A DNA stretch of 64,000 nucleotides, from positions 1 to 64,000 of the forward strand of contig CAUJFI010000020.1 in assembly GCA_963170125.1 (NCBI GenBank). The letters are read 5' to 3'. Under the pieces are notes generated by a model. It was not told where the DNA came from. It did no database searches and worked only from the letters and a program-made list of their open reading frames with translations. Positions 1 through 7,993 of the stretch are shown here, one piece after another (the stretch's first letter is position 1; every line of letters starts with the position of its first letter). The DNA comes from Deinococcota bacterium. GTDB taxonomy: Bacteria > Deinococcota > Deinococci > Deinococcales > Trueperaceae. The position numbers and the translations under genes are program-made.

Positions 1-127
1 GCTATCGGGCAGGAAGTACTTGGATATGGAACTGCTCGACAGCGCCGTAGCTTCAACCCCGACCAGCCGTGAGGAGGTGAGCCTGGCGGCCTAGCGATGA
101 CTGACCTTGGAGGAAATTACAGACTTA
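1..127. other. Left-edge sequence, no supported gene
   Basis: Two short open frames run in from the left edge on the plus strand, ending near 72 and 94. The first contains a VLGYGTARQ stretch faintly like the end of an IS transposase, but it is too short to call. A GGAGG at 110-114 could be a ribosome site for the ankyrin gene that follows. Confidence 0.3.
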
Positions 128-153
128 ACGGGGCTTGACTACGGGGCTTGACT
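128..153 (+). repeat. 13-bp perfect tandem duplication
   Basis: ACGGGGCTTGACT occurs twice back to back (128-140 and 141-153), exactly at the start of the ankyrin reading frame. Thirteen is not a multiple of three, so the duplication changes frame. Removing one copy would join the frame that starts near 107 (TTG GAG GAA) to the ankyrin frame. It may be a recent frameshifting slippage event. Confidence 0.85.
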
Positions 154-518
154 GCGAGGTGGCTCCCGTGATCGAGGAATTGTTGCGTCACGGAGCTCAG
201 TTGGAGGCGCGTGACGATGCGGACATGACACCGCTGCTGTTCGCCGCGGCCAATTTCCTTTCGACAGAGGCCATCAGGGCCGTCGCAAGTGCTGGAGCCG
301 ACCTTCACGCCCTAGGCGAGGGTGGTCGGAACGCTCTTGAAATCGCTCGATCGCGGGATAGCGATCCGGCGGATGAGGTCCATCTCGTTACTAGACCAAC
401 TGATGCCGGCTTGACTAAGGCGGCGCCGAGCATGCAACGCTGGCAAGCGGGTTGGAGGCTCCCGAAGTCAGTTGGCCACTACGTGGACCCGCGTGGAGCG
501 CATGGGCGCGCCCTCTAA
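135..518 (+). CDS. Ankyrin-repeat protein fragment
   Basis: The 127-residue frame starts at TTG. It contains about two ankyrin repeats: residues 12-40 have the IEELLRHGAQLEARDDADMT pattern, followed by a second unit with AVASAGADLHALGEGG. Ankyrin repeats mediate protein binding and give no enzymatic function. After about residue 80 the sequence no longer looks repeat-like, and the last 50 bases overlap the 3' end of the convergent ATPase gene. The gene looks truncated at both ends, and the tandem duplication at 128-153 may have broken its start. It lies in a lower-GC accessory patch with transposase debris. It could be a non-functional remnant. Confidence 0.55.
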   Translation: MTTGLDCEVAPVIEELLRHGAQLEARDDADMTPLLFAAANFLSTEAIRAVASAGADLHALGEGGRNALEIARSRDSDPADEVHLVTRPTDAGLTKAAPSMQRWQAGWRLPKSVGHYVDPRGAHGRAL

Positions 519-2120
519 TACCGTCCTCACGGCGTCGTTGATCTGCGCCTTTAGTTCCGGCATGGCCCGCAGAGCCGCCCTGATCATGGCGTCTCGGCAA
601 ACGTCGGCTTCGTGGTTGGAACGGAGCCCCAGGAAGTGGAAAAGGTCATGGTGGTCTCGAGCGGTAACGCTTATCTCGTCGAGCAGGTAGCGAGCTTCGC
701 TGGCGCCACGGCTGAGCTCCAGTTGCTCCGCTAAGCAATCCAAGCCGACCTGGCTTCCAGCCACGGTGGCGAGCAACCAAGCTTCGGGCGCTTCTACTCC
801 TGGCAGCCGGCCGACCCAGTGATAACTCTCATGGGAGAGGGGGGCCACACCGAAATCGCCTTGTGCGGGAAGCCCCAAGCACTCCTCTTCCGAGAGGGCG
901 CGATAGAAGTCCCGAATCTCGCTGTCTCGGACGTCGCCATCGAAAAGGTAGAGGCACCGCGCCCGCGGGGACGACTGGTGCAGGAACTTGCCCACGGTGC
1001 GGAAGCTGTCCTTGCTGCCGATAGGCTCGATCCCGACCCTGACACGGAGGTCCGATTCGAGCGCGTTCGCAACGAGTTGCCTCGCTACCCTGTCTTCAAC
1101 GTAGATGGCTAACTCCTGCTGGTTGGAGTTGGTGAGCGCACTTACGGCCATGCGGGACGTTGGCTTGGGGATAACGTAGACACGCCCGCCTCCCCGTTGG
1201 AGGAGGATGCGTGACACGCGCGGTAATGCATCGATGTAATGTTCAGAGTGACTTGTCGTGACGATCTGGAGGCCCTTATCGATGCTGATCTCTACCATGT
1301 GTTGAGCGAGCCGCCGTAAGGCACTCGGATGTATGCCCAGCTCGACTTCCTCGATTCCGAGGATCGAGCCTGGCTTCGCGCTCTGCAGGGCGTACAGCAC
1401 CTGCACCACGGAATCCTCCCCCGCGCCCATGTTGAATCCGGAGTAGGTGGCGTCGCTCCTCAGAACCCTCAAGCCGTAGCGCTCATCGCCGTAGACGTGA
1501 GCGTCGCTGAACTCCATGCCCATGATCTGCGAAAGTCGCTGGATGTACTCCTGATCGAGGTTGGCCGTTGGCTTCACTACTCGAGAACCGCTGAACTTGT
1601 TCCGGAGAGTTCGTTGCTCGATGGCTGGCACGCAGCGCGAGATGCCCAGGTACGAAACGTACTTCCCGGGGCGCCGTTCGTACCTCATCCACTTGTTGGT
1701 TTGTTTCCTGATCGTGAGCTCGGCGCCGTCGGCGAACTCCCAATTGATATCCACGCCGGACACTTCGGGATCAGTTAACCCCTTGAAGAAGAAGTCGCTG
1801 AAAACGAAGTCTTGGTACGACTTCCGGGCCCTGCGAGCGCTACGGTTCGGCGTGCGCGCGGGGACAATGCTGGCCTTCGTCTTGCGGTCGGGATCGCTGT
1901 AGGCCAGCATGGCGAGGGCCAAGATCGTCGACTTACCGGCGCCGTTACGGCCGGAGATCACGGTGATGGGATAGTCGAACCTTACTTCTACGTTCGCTAG
2001 GCCGCGGATCCCTGCCGTCCCGGAGAGCGAGATTGCTCTCAGCGCAGAGGAGAAGCGCTTGTCGCTGACCCAAGCGCGTTCAAGCTTGCGTTCCATGTCG
2101 GTTAGGTGGATTCCCGGCAT
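468..2120 (-). CDS. OLD-like AAA ATPase with degenerate Toprim-like C-terminus
   Basis: This 550-residue protein has an SMC/OLD-type ATPase domain. Walker A GRNGAGKST is at about 57-65, an ABC-signature-like MGAGE at 231-235, Walker B LGIEEVE at 254-260, and the H-loop TTSHS at 288-292. The C-terminal third has Toprim-like acidic patches (YVED at 340-343, LFDGD at 392-396), as in OLD-family nucleases. The usual EGxxD motif is altered, so nuclease activity is uncertain. No UvrD-like helicase lies next to it, so it is not a Gabija pair; a stand-alone class 1 OLD or AAA15 protein fits better. OLD proteins often act in phage or plasmid defence. A -10-like TAGAAT lies upstream (near 2135-2145). 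Lower GC and neighbouring IS fragments suggest horizontal acquisition. Confidence 0.75.
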   Translation of the reverse strand: MPGIHLTDMERKLERAWVSDKRFSSALRAISLSGTAGIRGLANVEVRFDYPITVISGRNGAGKSTILALAMLAYSDPDRKTKASIVPARTPNRSARRARKSYQDFVFSDFFFKGLTDPEVSGVDINWEFADGAELTIRKQTNKWMRYERRPGKYVSYLGISRCVPAIEQRTLRNKFSGSRVVKPTANLDQEYIQRLSQIMGMEFSDAHVYGDERYGLRVLRSDATYSGFNMGAGEDSVVQVLYALQSAKPGSILGIEEVELGIHPSALRRLAQHMVEISIDKGLQIVTTSHSEHYIDALPRVSRILLQRGGGRVYVIPKPTSRMAVSALTNSNQQELAIYVEDRVARQLVANALESDLRVRVGIEPIGSKDSFRTVGKFLHQSSPRARCLYLFDGDVRDSEIRDFYRALSEEECLGLPAQGDFGVAPLSHESYHWVGRLPGVEAPEAWLLATVAGSQVGLDCLAEQLELSRGASEARYLLDEISVTARDHHDLFHFLGLRSNHEADVCRDAMIRAALRAMPELKAQINDAVRTVLEGAPMRSTRVHVVAN

Positions 2121-2430
2121 CGGCTCTCAGCACAATTCTATCCGAATCGGGGCTGCCGCGGCGTGGTCCTTCGGACTCAACGGCATGCGCGCTCAATGGC
2201 CGACGCATTTGCCACCTCCCCTCAGCAGGCAGCTAGAAAGGAACGACCCTAGGTGTCGCATACTACCGCTACCGTGTTCTTGGGCTGCCACTCCGCCTTT
2301 GCGGTGGCGCCCAGGCTTCCTCTGTGCCTGTTGGCTGGTTGCCGCTCTTTCCCTTCCCTTCAGTGAGTAGAGGGCAGGCTAAGGTCGGTAGTAATGAGTC
2401 AGGATCAGAAGCAGGAGAGTCAGGCGGGAG
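2121..2430. other. Intergenic region, no gene seen
   Basis: About 310 bases lie between the ATPase start and the transposase remnants. Apart from the possible -10 box for the ATPase gene on the minus strand, I see no conserved coding frame, RNA gene or clear repeat. Confidence 0.4.
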
Positions 2431-2790
2431 TGACCCCGTTTCGGTGGACACGTGCTCGCTCGGCTATTGTGCTGAGCAGAAGGAGTGGTCATGCCGAAGG
2501 CGCCGCCGCCTTATCCGCCTGAGTTCAAGGAGGAAGCCGTTCGTCATCACCGTTCGAGCGGTAAGAGTACCAGCCAGGTCGCAGCCCATCTTGGTGTCGC
2601 GCACGAGACGTTGCGCAGTTGGTTGAGACGTCACGAGATCGATGATGGTAACGCGCCCGGCATCACCTCGACCGAGCGTGAGGAGCTGCGTACGCTCAGG
2701 CGTGGGATCAGAGTATTGCGTGAGGAGCGCGAGATCCTGCGAAAAGCCGCGGTGGATTCAGTCCGTCAGTGCAACATGTTTCAGGAGGTG
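2431..2790 (+). pseudogene. IS3-family OrfA transposase remnant with left end
   Basis: From ATG 2491 the frame encodes an HTH_Tnp_1 domain: PPEFKEEAVRHH, then SQVAAHLGVAHETLRSWLRR, then a leucine-rich ELRTLRRGIRVLREER segment ending in ILRKAA. This is the normal layout of IS3-family OrfA. Resemblance stops near 2755, where OrfB should begin by frameshift; instead the sequence switches into an IS30-like frame. Upstream, TGACCCCGTTTCGGTGGACA at 2431-2450 looks like the terminal repeat of such an element. OrfB and the right end are missing, so this is a dead remnant. Confidence 0.75.
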
Positions 2791-2794
2791 TTGC

Positions 2795-3178
2795 GTGGCG
2801 AGGATGGGTCGGCCGGGGTTGCCCGACGAGCGGAAGCGGGAGCTGTGGGATCGCTGGCGTGCTGGGGAGTCGATCAGCCAGATCTCGGTAGCGTTAGCGA
2901 AACCGCCGGGGCCGGTGTTCACGATCCTGCGGCACTACGGTGGCATCGCTCCAGCGTCACGCAAGCGCCGCCCGGAGTTCTTGTCGCTGGCTGAGCGAGA
3001 GGAGATCTCCAGGGGCTTGGCGAGCGGCAAATCCCTACGGCAGATCGCCCGTGAGCTGAACCGCGCCCCTTCGAGCATCAGCCGTGAAGTGAAACGCAAC
3101 AAGGGCGCGCGGCATTATCGTGCGGTCGCCGCCTCGTTGACCCGAGCCGATTGGCGAGGACCAGCCACAGGTGCATGA
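2795..3178 (+). pseudogene. IS30-family transposase N-terminal remnant
   Basis: From GTG 2795 (RBS AGGAGG just upstream) the frame reads VARMGRPGLPDERKREL, the usual start of IS30 transposases. It continues through the first HTH (SISQISVAL) and the second (EREEISRGLASGKSLRQIARELNRAPSSISREV). IS30 transposases run to about 380-460 residues and carry a DDE domain. This frame ends after about 127 residues, and homology is lost near 3140. The catalytic domain is absent, so it cannot transpose. It lies immediately after, and apparently inside, the IS3 remnant. Confidence 0.8.
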
Positions 3179-3185
3179 TAAGTGC

Positions 3186-3461
3186 ATGGCGGTGAAGAGG
3201 ATCACAATCGACATGGACGCTTACGAGCGGCTGAGTCGCTTGAAGCGGAAGGGGCAATCGTTCTCGCAGGTGATCAGGGAGCTGACCCCACCGGCGGTTT
3301 CAACCGGGGGCGACTTGCTCGAGGTGCTTGACGCCATCGACATCTCCGAGACCACACTCGACGCGCTCGACCAGATCGTGGAAGACCGCCTCCCGTTACC
3401 ACCGAAAACCCTATATAGCGGTCTACCCCACCCACGGCCGCAAGGGAGGCCACCCGCGTGA
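3186..3461 (+). CDS. Orphan VapB/DUF217-type antitoxin
   Basis: ATG 3186 starts MAVKRITIDMDAYERLSRL followed by KGQSFSQVIREL, the pattern of UPF0330/DUF217 antitoxins that partner PIN-domain toxins. The body ends normally near residue 68 (LDALDQIVEDR). It then runs on into a proline-rich tail that looks like read-through of unrelated sequence. No PIN toxin follows; the next gene, overlapping its stop by 4 bases, is the PqqD-like gene. The end of the antitoxin and its toxin were probably lost by deletion, leaving this gene fused at its 3' end to the glycan locus. Confidence 0.65.
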   Translation: MAVKRITIDMDAYERLSRLKRKGQSFSQVIRELTPPAVSTGGDLLEVLDAIDISETTLDALDQIVEDRLPLPPKTLYSGLPHPRPQGRPPA

Positions 3462-3895
3462 CCCGAACGAACGAGACGAAGGCCTACTGCATCGCAGGCG
3501 CCCACGTGGTCGCCGAGGAGTTCGACGGCGAGTACATGGTTCTCGACCTAGGAACGGGGCGGTACTTCAGCTTCGCCGGCGGGGCCGCCTTGGTCTGGGC
3601 GGGGCTGGTCGCCGGCGCCACCCCTGGCGAGCTGGCGGCGCGGCTACCGGCCGGTAGCCAGGCACGCGCCTCGTTCGCCGCGTTCGTGGAGAGCGCCATC
3701 GACGCAGGCCTGCTCAGGGAGGCGGAGCGACCCGCCGACGTTGACGCCAGCGATCTCGCCGAGCGCATCGCGGCCGCCGGCGACACGTTCGCGTTCGAGG
3801 CGTTCGATGACCTGACCGAGCTCCTCGCCGCCGATCCCATCCACGACGTCGCGAAGGAGGCGGGTTGGCCGCATAGCGAGCCACGTGACGCGTGA
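3458..3895 (+). CDS. PqqD-family peptide-binding protein
   Basis: The 145-residue protein has a PqqD-like fold at residues 5-75: a beta-rich VAEEFDGEYMVLDLGTGRYFSF segment, then a helix (GAALVWAGLVAG) and an ATPGELAARL helix. PqqD-type proteins bind leader peptides for RiPP-modifying enzymes. Relatives also occur beside HprK-related kinases in the HPr-rel-A systems. Start GTG 3458 has AAGGGAGG upstream and overlaps the preceding stop. The next gene starts at GTG 3892 and overlaps this stop, so they are translationally coupled. No precursor peptide or radical SAM gene is nearby, so its client is unknown. Confidence 0.75.
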   Translation: MTRTNETKAYCIAGAHVVAEEFDGEYMVLDLGTGRYFSFAGGAALVWAGLVAGATPGELAARLPAGSQARASFAAFVESAIDAGLLREAERPADVDASDLAERIAAAGDTFAFEAFDDLTELLAADPIHDVAKEAGWPHSEPRDA

Positions 3896-4962
3896 CGAGC
3901 AAGGCCAGCCTCTCGCGAGAGACCCTCACCGAGGAAGCTAAGCACCGCCTGGGGGCGGCTCATGCGTTGCCGCCTTCCGCGGGGGCCGCGCTCACCCGGG
4001 CGCTGCCGTCTCTCACGTTGAACATCCGGAGCTTCACGCCCGGCTACCTCGATAACTGCGCTCGTGCGCTCGTGCACGAGCCGGGTACCGCGTCAGACCG
4101 GGTGCCCGCCGGGGTGCGCCTCGACGTGGTCGTGGCGGACCGAGCGGCGCACCCTACCCTCGCTCTACCCACGCCGGCCGAGCCGGAGCCACCTCTCCCG
4201 AGCCTGGAGGCCGACGACCTGGACGGTTATCTCGACACCGCCTACGGCGCCTGGCACCTGCTCCGCCGGGACTGCCCCAACGCGGGGCAAGGGTTGGTGC
4301 TCCTCGACGCTCCCGGTCGTTGGCCACCGTGGGAGACCTCGTTCCCCATGCGCCACTTCCTCAACTGGGGGTACGCAGCACAAGGGATGCGGCTCCTGCA
4401 CGCCGCGACGTTGGGGCTTGGCAGCACGGGGGTGCTCTTGGCCGGGTCTGGGGGCGCGGGCAAGTCAGGCACGACGCTCACGGGAATACTGCACGGTCTG
4501 CGCAGCGTGGGCGACGATTACGTGGCGCTGGCGCACGACGCGGGCGGCGTGCGCGCCTACCCGGTGGTGAAGCTGATGAAGCAGGACCCGGCCGGGCTGG
4601 CGCGCTTGGGCGTGAACACCCACGGCCCAGCGCTGGGGCCGCTGAACTGGCAGGGCAAGCACGAGTTCGACCCGACCGACCTCGCACCAGGCTGCCTGGC
4701 GCCGCAACTGACGGTGAAGGCCGTGCTCTTGCCCAGCATCACGGCCGAGGCCACCACGCGCCTCGTTCCGGCCTCGGCCCAGGCAGTCATGTTCGCCCTG
4801 ATGCCGACCAACCTCGGCCAACTGCCGGGCCGCATGCGGCAGGGGTTCGGCTTCGTCGGCCGCCTGGCGAGGGCCCTGCCCGGCTACCACCTGACCCTCG
4901 GTACGGAACCCGCCGAGGTGGCCGCCACCCTCGCTCGCTTCATGGGTAAGCTCGCTGCGTGA
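3892..4962 (+). CDS. HprK-related kinase
   Basis: The 356-residue protein has a P-loop GSGGAGKS at about 185-192 and a following GDDY acidic pair at 207-210, the core of the HPr kinase C-terminal domain. The N-terminal half is not the standard HprK N-domain. The layout matches HprK-related kinases encoded with PqqD-like and NTP_transf_5 proteins (the HPr-rel-A association, from family knowledge). Similar kinases phosphorylate some lasso peptides, so the substrate may be a peptide or a glycan intermediate rather than HPr. It overlaps the genes on both sides by 4 bases (GTGA), so it belongs to one tightly coupled transcript. Confidence 0.75.
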   Translation: MTSKASLSRETLTEEAKHRLGAAHALPPSAGAALTRALPSLTLNIRSFTPGYLDNCARALVHEPGTASDRVPAGVRLDVVVADRAAHPTLALPTPAEPEPPLPSLEADDLDGYLDTAYGAWHLLRRDCPNAGQGLVLLDAPGRWPPWETSFPMRHFLNWGYAAQGMRLLHAATLGLGSTGVLLAGSGGAGKSGTTLTGILHGLRSVGDDYVALAHDAGGVRAYPVVKLMKQDPAGLARLGVNTHGPALGPLNWQGKHEFDPTDLAPGCLAPQLTVKAVLLPSITAEATTRLVPASAQAVMFALMPTNLGQLPGRMRQGFGFVGRLARALPGYHLTLGTEPAEVAATLARFMGKLAA

Positions 4963-5714
4963 GGATCGCGTTGCTGATGGCCGCCTTCAACGCCGAGGCG
5001 CACGTGCGGGCGGCCCTGCTCTCGGCCCTGGCGCAGCGGCGGCCCGGGCTCAGCCTCGAGGTGTTCGTCGTGAACGACGGCAGCACAGACCACACCGCCG
5101 AGGTGGTGCGCGCTGTGGCCGCCACGCACGCCGGTGTGCACCTGATCGAGACCCAGAACCAGGGCCCTGCGGCCGCCCGCAACGTGGCCCTCGAGGCGCT
5201 CCCGAACAGCACGGACCTCGTTTCGTTCCTCGACGCCGACGATCTCCTCCCTCCCGACCGGTACGAGCGAGACCTCGCGCTGTTCGCGGCCGACGCCGCT
5301 CTCGACCTTACGTACGGCACCACGGTCATGTTCCGCGAGGCCACCGCCAACGACACGGGGCCGGCGCCGGGAAGCAAGACGGCCACCGGACGAGGGTTGC
5401 AGCTGGGCGCCGGCATGTACCGTTACGGCCTCATCCGCCAGGTGGGTGCGTTCGATACCTCGTTCGCCCAAGCCGAGGACCTGGATTTCCTGCTACGCAT
5501 GTTCGAGCTGAGCCCCAAGTACGCCATCCGCGACGACCATTGCCTCTACTATCGGCGCCACGGCGGCAACCTGACCCGCGACACCGCTGCGTTGCGTCGT
5601 GAGTTCGCCAGGGCCCTGCTCTTCTCTATGCGGCGGCGCCGCGCCAACGGGCTGCCGCCCCCACCGCCAGAGGTCTTCGCTAAGGGCGGGCTGCAGCAGG
5701 CCCACGGTTGGTGA
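4959..5714 (+). CDS. GT2-family glycosyltransferase (first copy)
   Basis: The 251-residue protein is a GT-A fold family 2 enzyme. It has an N-terminal nucleotide-binding segment (LLMAAFNAEAHV), NDGSTDHT near residue 30, QNQGPAAARN near 68, the metal-binding DADD near 90, and the acidic acceptor motif AEDLDFLL near 170. It would transfer a sugar from a nucleotide donor on the cytoplasmic side. No membrane segments are seen. Start GTG 4959 overlaps the kinase stop. The stop lies inside the start of the second GT2 gene. Confidence 0.85.
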   Translation: MRIALLMAAFNAEAHVRAALLSALAQRRPGLSLEVFVVNDGSTDHTAEVVRAVAATHAGVHLIETQNQGPAAARNVALEALPNSTDLVSFLDADDLLPPDRYERDLALFAADAALDLTYGTTVMFREATANDTGPAPGSKTATGRGLQLGAGMYRYGLIRQVGAFDTSFAQAEDLDFLLRMFELSPKYAIRDDHCLYYRRHGGNLTRDTAALRREFARALLFSMRRRRANGLPPPPPEVFAKGGLQQAHGW

Positions 5715-6394
5715 ACCGCGCCACGGGCTACTCGGTCGTCATCCCAGCGTTCAACGCGGCCGCGACCATCGCGGAAGCGGTCCGCTCTGTGCTGGCCCAG
5801 AGCGTCCCTGCGCGCGCGGTCGTGATCGTCGACGACGGCTCTACGGACGCCACCGCCGAGGTCGTGGCCGCCCTCCCTGGACCCGTGCGACTGGTGCGGC
5901 AGGCCAACCAGGGGCCGGGCGCCGCCACCAACGCCGGCTTCGCGCTGTGCGAGGACCCCCTTGTGGCCACGCTGGACGCCGACGACCTCTGGTTGCCGGG
6001 CAAGGTGGAGCGCCAGTTGGAGCGCCTGCGCGCCGACGCGGACCTGGCGGCGGTCTTCTGCCGCCTCGCGACGTTCCAGGACGACCCAGCCCGTGCCGAC
6101 CTGGCCGGCGCTCGCGGCGGCTGGTCGCGCAGCACGATGCTCATAAGGCGCGAGGTGATCGCGGCGGTGGGCCCCATCGTCGACCCGCCGGGCCGCGCAG
6201 GCGAGATGGTCGACTGGTTCGCCCGTGCCAAGGAGCAGGGTCACCGCTTCGAGCTGATCGCCGAACCGTTGGCCCTCCGGCGCGTGCGGCCCGGCAGCCT
6301 CACTTACGCTCACCCCGACCTGGCAGGGAGTTACCTGCAGGTCGCGCGTGCGGCACTCCTCAGGCGACGCGCGGCCGCACGTAAGGACGGCTGA
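5708..6394 (+). CDS. GT2-family glycosyltransferase (second copy)
   Basis: The 228-residue family 2 enzyme has VVIPAFNAAATI, DDGSTDAT, ANQGPGAATNAG and LDADD in the standard order. The later catalytic acidic motif is GEMVDWF. It is about as short as its upstream neighbour and shares its motif spacing, suggesting an old tandem duplication with different acceptor use. Start is TTG 5708, or GTG 5711. Only 3 bases separate its stop from the next gene. Confidence 0.82.
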   Translation: MVNRATGYSVVIPAFNAAATIAEAVRSVLAQSVPARAVVIVDDGSTDATAEVVAALPGPVRLVRQANQGPGAATNAGFALCEDPLVATLDADDLWLPGKVERQLERLRADADLAAVFCRLATFQDDPARADLAGARGGWSRSTMLIRREVIAAVGPIVDPPGRAGEMVDWFARAKEQGHRFELIAEPLALRRVRPGSLTYAHPDLAGSYLQVARAALLRRRAAARKDG

Positions 6395-6397
6395 AGC

Positions 6398-7993
6398 GTG
6401 CCGCCCGAGGCCCTAGCGGCAAGGCTCGCCCATCGCGGCTTCCCGACCCCGGAGTGGGCGTGGCCAACGGGTCCTCGCGACCTGCTGCTCCGCGCCGCCC
6501 TGCTGCCCGACTCCGGTGAGTCCCGGGCCGCCCTCAGGGCATGGTTGAACTTGCACGACCTAGATGAGATCTCGTTCGCCGACCACCGTCTGATGGCCGC
6601 GGTGGCGGAACGCCACGGCGCAGACCTGGCAGGCTCGCCCGAGTACCCTCGGCTGAAGGGCTTGCAGCGCCAGTTATGGACGCGCTCGCGGTTGAGCCTG
6701 GACGCTTCACGCTCCGCCGTCCAAGCCTTCGTTGCCGCCGGGTTGTCGCCGCTGCTGCTGAAGGGCGCCGCCCGCATCGCTCTGGACCCCGCCGCTCAGC
6801 GCCAGCGCGCTCAGCACGATGTGGACGTGCTGTTGCGCCCCGAGGAGCTCGTGCCCGCCGCCCGCGTGCTGGTGGACGCCGGTTGGGTCACCATCTACGG
6901 CGACTCGAGGTTGGCGGCAGTGGCGCGGGCGCGCGTAGCGCGGGCCATCAACTTCGTGCTGCTGCCCTGGGGGAACCTGGACCTCCACCGGAGTCCTTAC
7001 CACGGGCGGCAGGTGAACACGCACCTCGACGCCCGGGTCTGGAGCGACGCGCAGAGCGCGGAGTTCTTCGGAGTACCCGTCTTGGTGCCGTGCGCCGCGG
7101 AGCGCCTGGCCATGTGCTTGGCTCACGGCGTCACGTACCCCGAGACGCACTCCGACTGGCTCGTGGACGCCGCCGAGATCATCACTGGGGGCGAGGTGGA
7201 TTGGGAGCGGGCCTGCGACGTCTTCGTACGGCGGCGCATGGTCACGGAGGCGCTGGTGGCGCTCAGTTACCTGCACGAGGGTCTGGGGATCGAACTGACG
7301 CCGTCAGCGCTTTCCGCCTTGTCGGCTCTCACGCTAGACCCGCTCCCCTACCGGCTGGCAACGCTTCTCCTAGCGCGCCCCGCGCTGGCCACTCGCCCGT
7401 GGTTCGAACGCCTCCCCCGCCGGGCCCTGACGTCGGCGCGTTACTGGCAACCACAGCTGCGCAGGCTCTGGCTCCTGAAGGGCGGGCCATCGTGGGGCCG
7501 CGGCGGAGAGCCCCTGCCGACCATGGGCGGCGCCATCGCGCGTTCGGCCAACAGGTCTACCCTGGGGAGCCACCGCCCCTCCCCAGCCGGCTCGCTGCCT
7601 GACCAGAGTGCAGACGCCACCCACTACACGACGGCCGCCATTCTCCATGCCCCGCGCACCGCCGCGCCGAACGCCGCCACCCACGTCGACATCTCGGTAG
7701 CGTTCCGGGCCCCCGGCGTGCGGCGGCGCGTGACCTTCGAGCTGAACAGCGAGACGGTGCACCTGGCCCGCTTCCACGTGTTCGTCTTCGGCGGGACCAA
7801 CGGCGTGCTGCGGGCGCGCCTGCAAGCGCGCGTGCACCTGCCCGCCGGCTGCCAGGCGCTCACCCTCGAGTCCCGCCCGAGGAAGTTCCCGCTGCCCACG
7901 GCGCAGTCGACGCAACTGCGGAAGACCGAGCCGGTGCCGTTCACCGTGATCAGCTCGAGCCTGGCCGTGCACCAGCCGACGGAGCCTCGGTGA
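6398..7993 (+). CDS. NTP_transf_5 nucleotidyltransferase-like protein
   Basis: The 531-residue protein has a nucleotidyltransferase core near residues 108-165: LLLKGAARI, then QHDVDVLLRPEEL, where the D-x-D pair would bind metal. This matches the PF14907 NTP_transf_5 family found in HPr-rel-A and some lasso-peptide clusters. After about residue 345 an extra 180-residue beta-rich tail follows (around VRRRVTFELNSETVHLARF) that I do not recognise. Start is GTG 6398. The 3' end overlaps the convergent flippase gene by 44 bases. Role: probable nucleotidyl transfer to a small molecule, peptide or glycan; the substrate cannot be read from sequence. Confidence 0.7.
   Translation: MPPEALAARLAHRGFPTPEWAWPTGPRDLLLRAALLPDSGESRAALRAWLNLHDLDEISFADHRLMAAVAERHGADLAGSPEYPRLKGLQRQLWTRSRLSLDASRSAVQAFVAAGLSPLLLKGAARIALDPAAQRQRAQHDVDVLLRPEELVPAARVLVDAGWVTIYGDSRLAAVARARVARAINFVLLPWGNLDLHRSPYHGRQVNTHLDARVWSDAQSAEFFGVPVLVPCAAERLAMCLAHGVTYPETHSDWLVDAAEIITGGEVDWERACDVFVRRRMVTEALVALSYLHEGLGIELTPSALSALSALTLDPLPYRLATLLLARPALATRPWFERLPRRALTSARYWQPQLRRLWLLKGGPSWGRGGEPLPTMGGAIARSANRSTLGSHRPSPAGSLPDQSADATHYTTAAILHAPRTAAPNAATHVDISVAFRAPGVRRRVTFELNSETVHLARFHVFVFGGTNGVLRARLQARVHLPAGCQALTLESRPRKFPLPTAQSTQLRKTEPVPFTVISSSLAVHQPTEPR

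Noticed and set aside
468-2120. Gabija defence system
   Set aside because: GajA-like ATPase/Toprim features are present but no GajB helicase gene lies on either side.
3458-7993. Complete lasso-peptide cluster
   Set aside because: PqqD, kinase and nucleotidyltransferase are suggestive, but no B2 protease, asparagine-synthetase-like cyclase or precursor was found.
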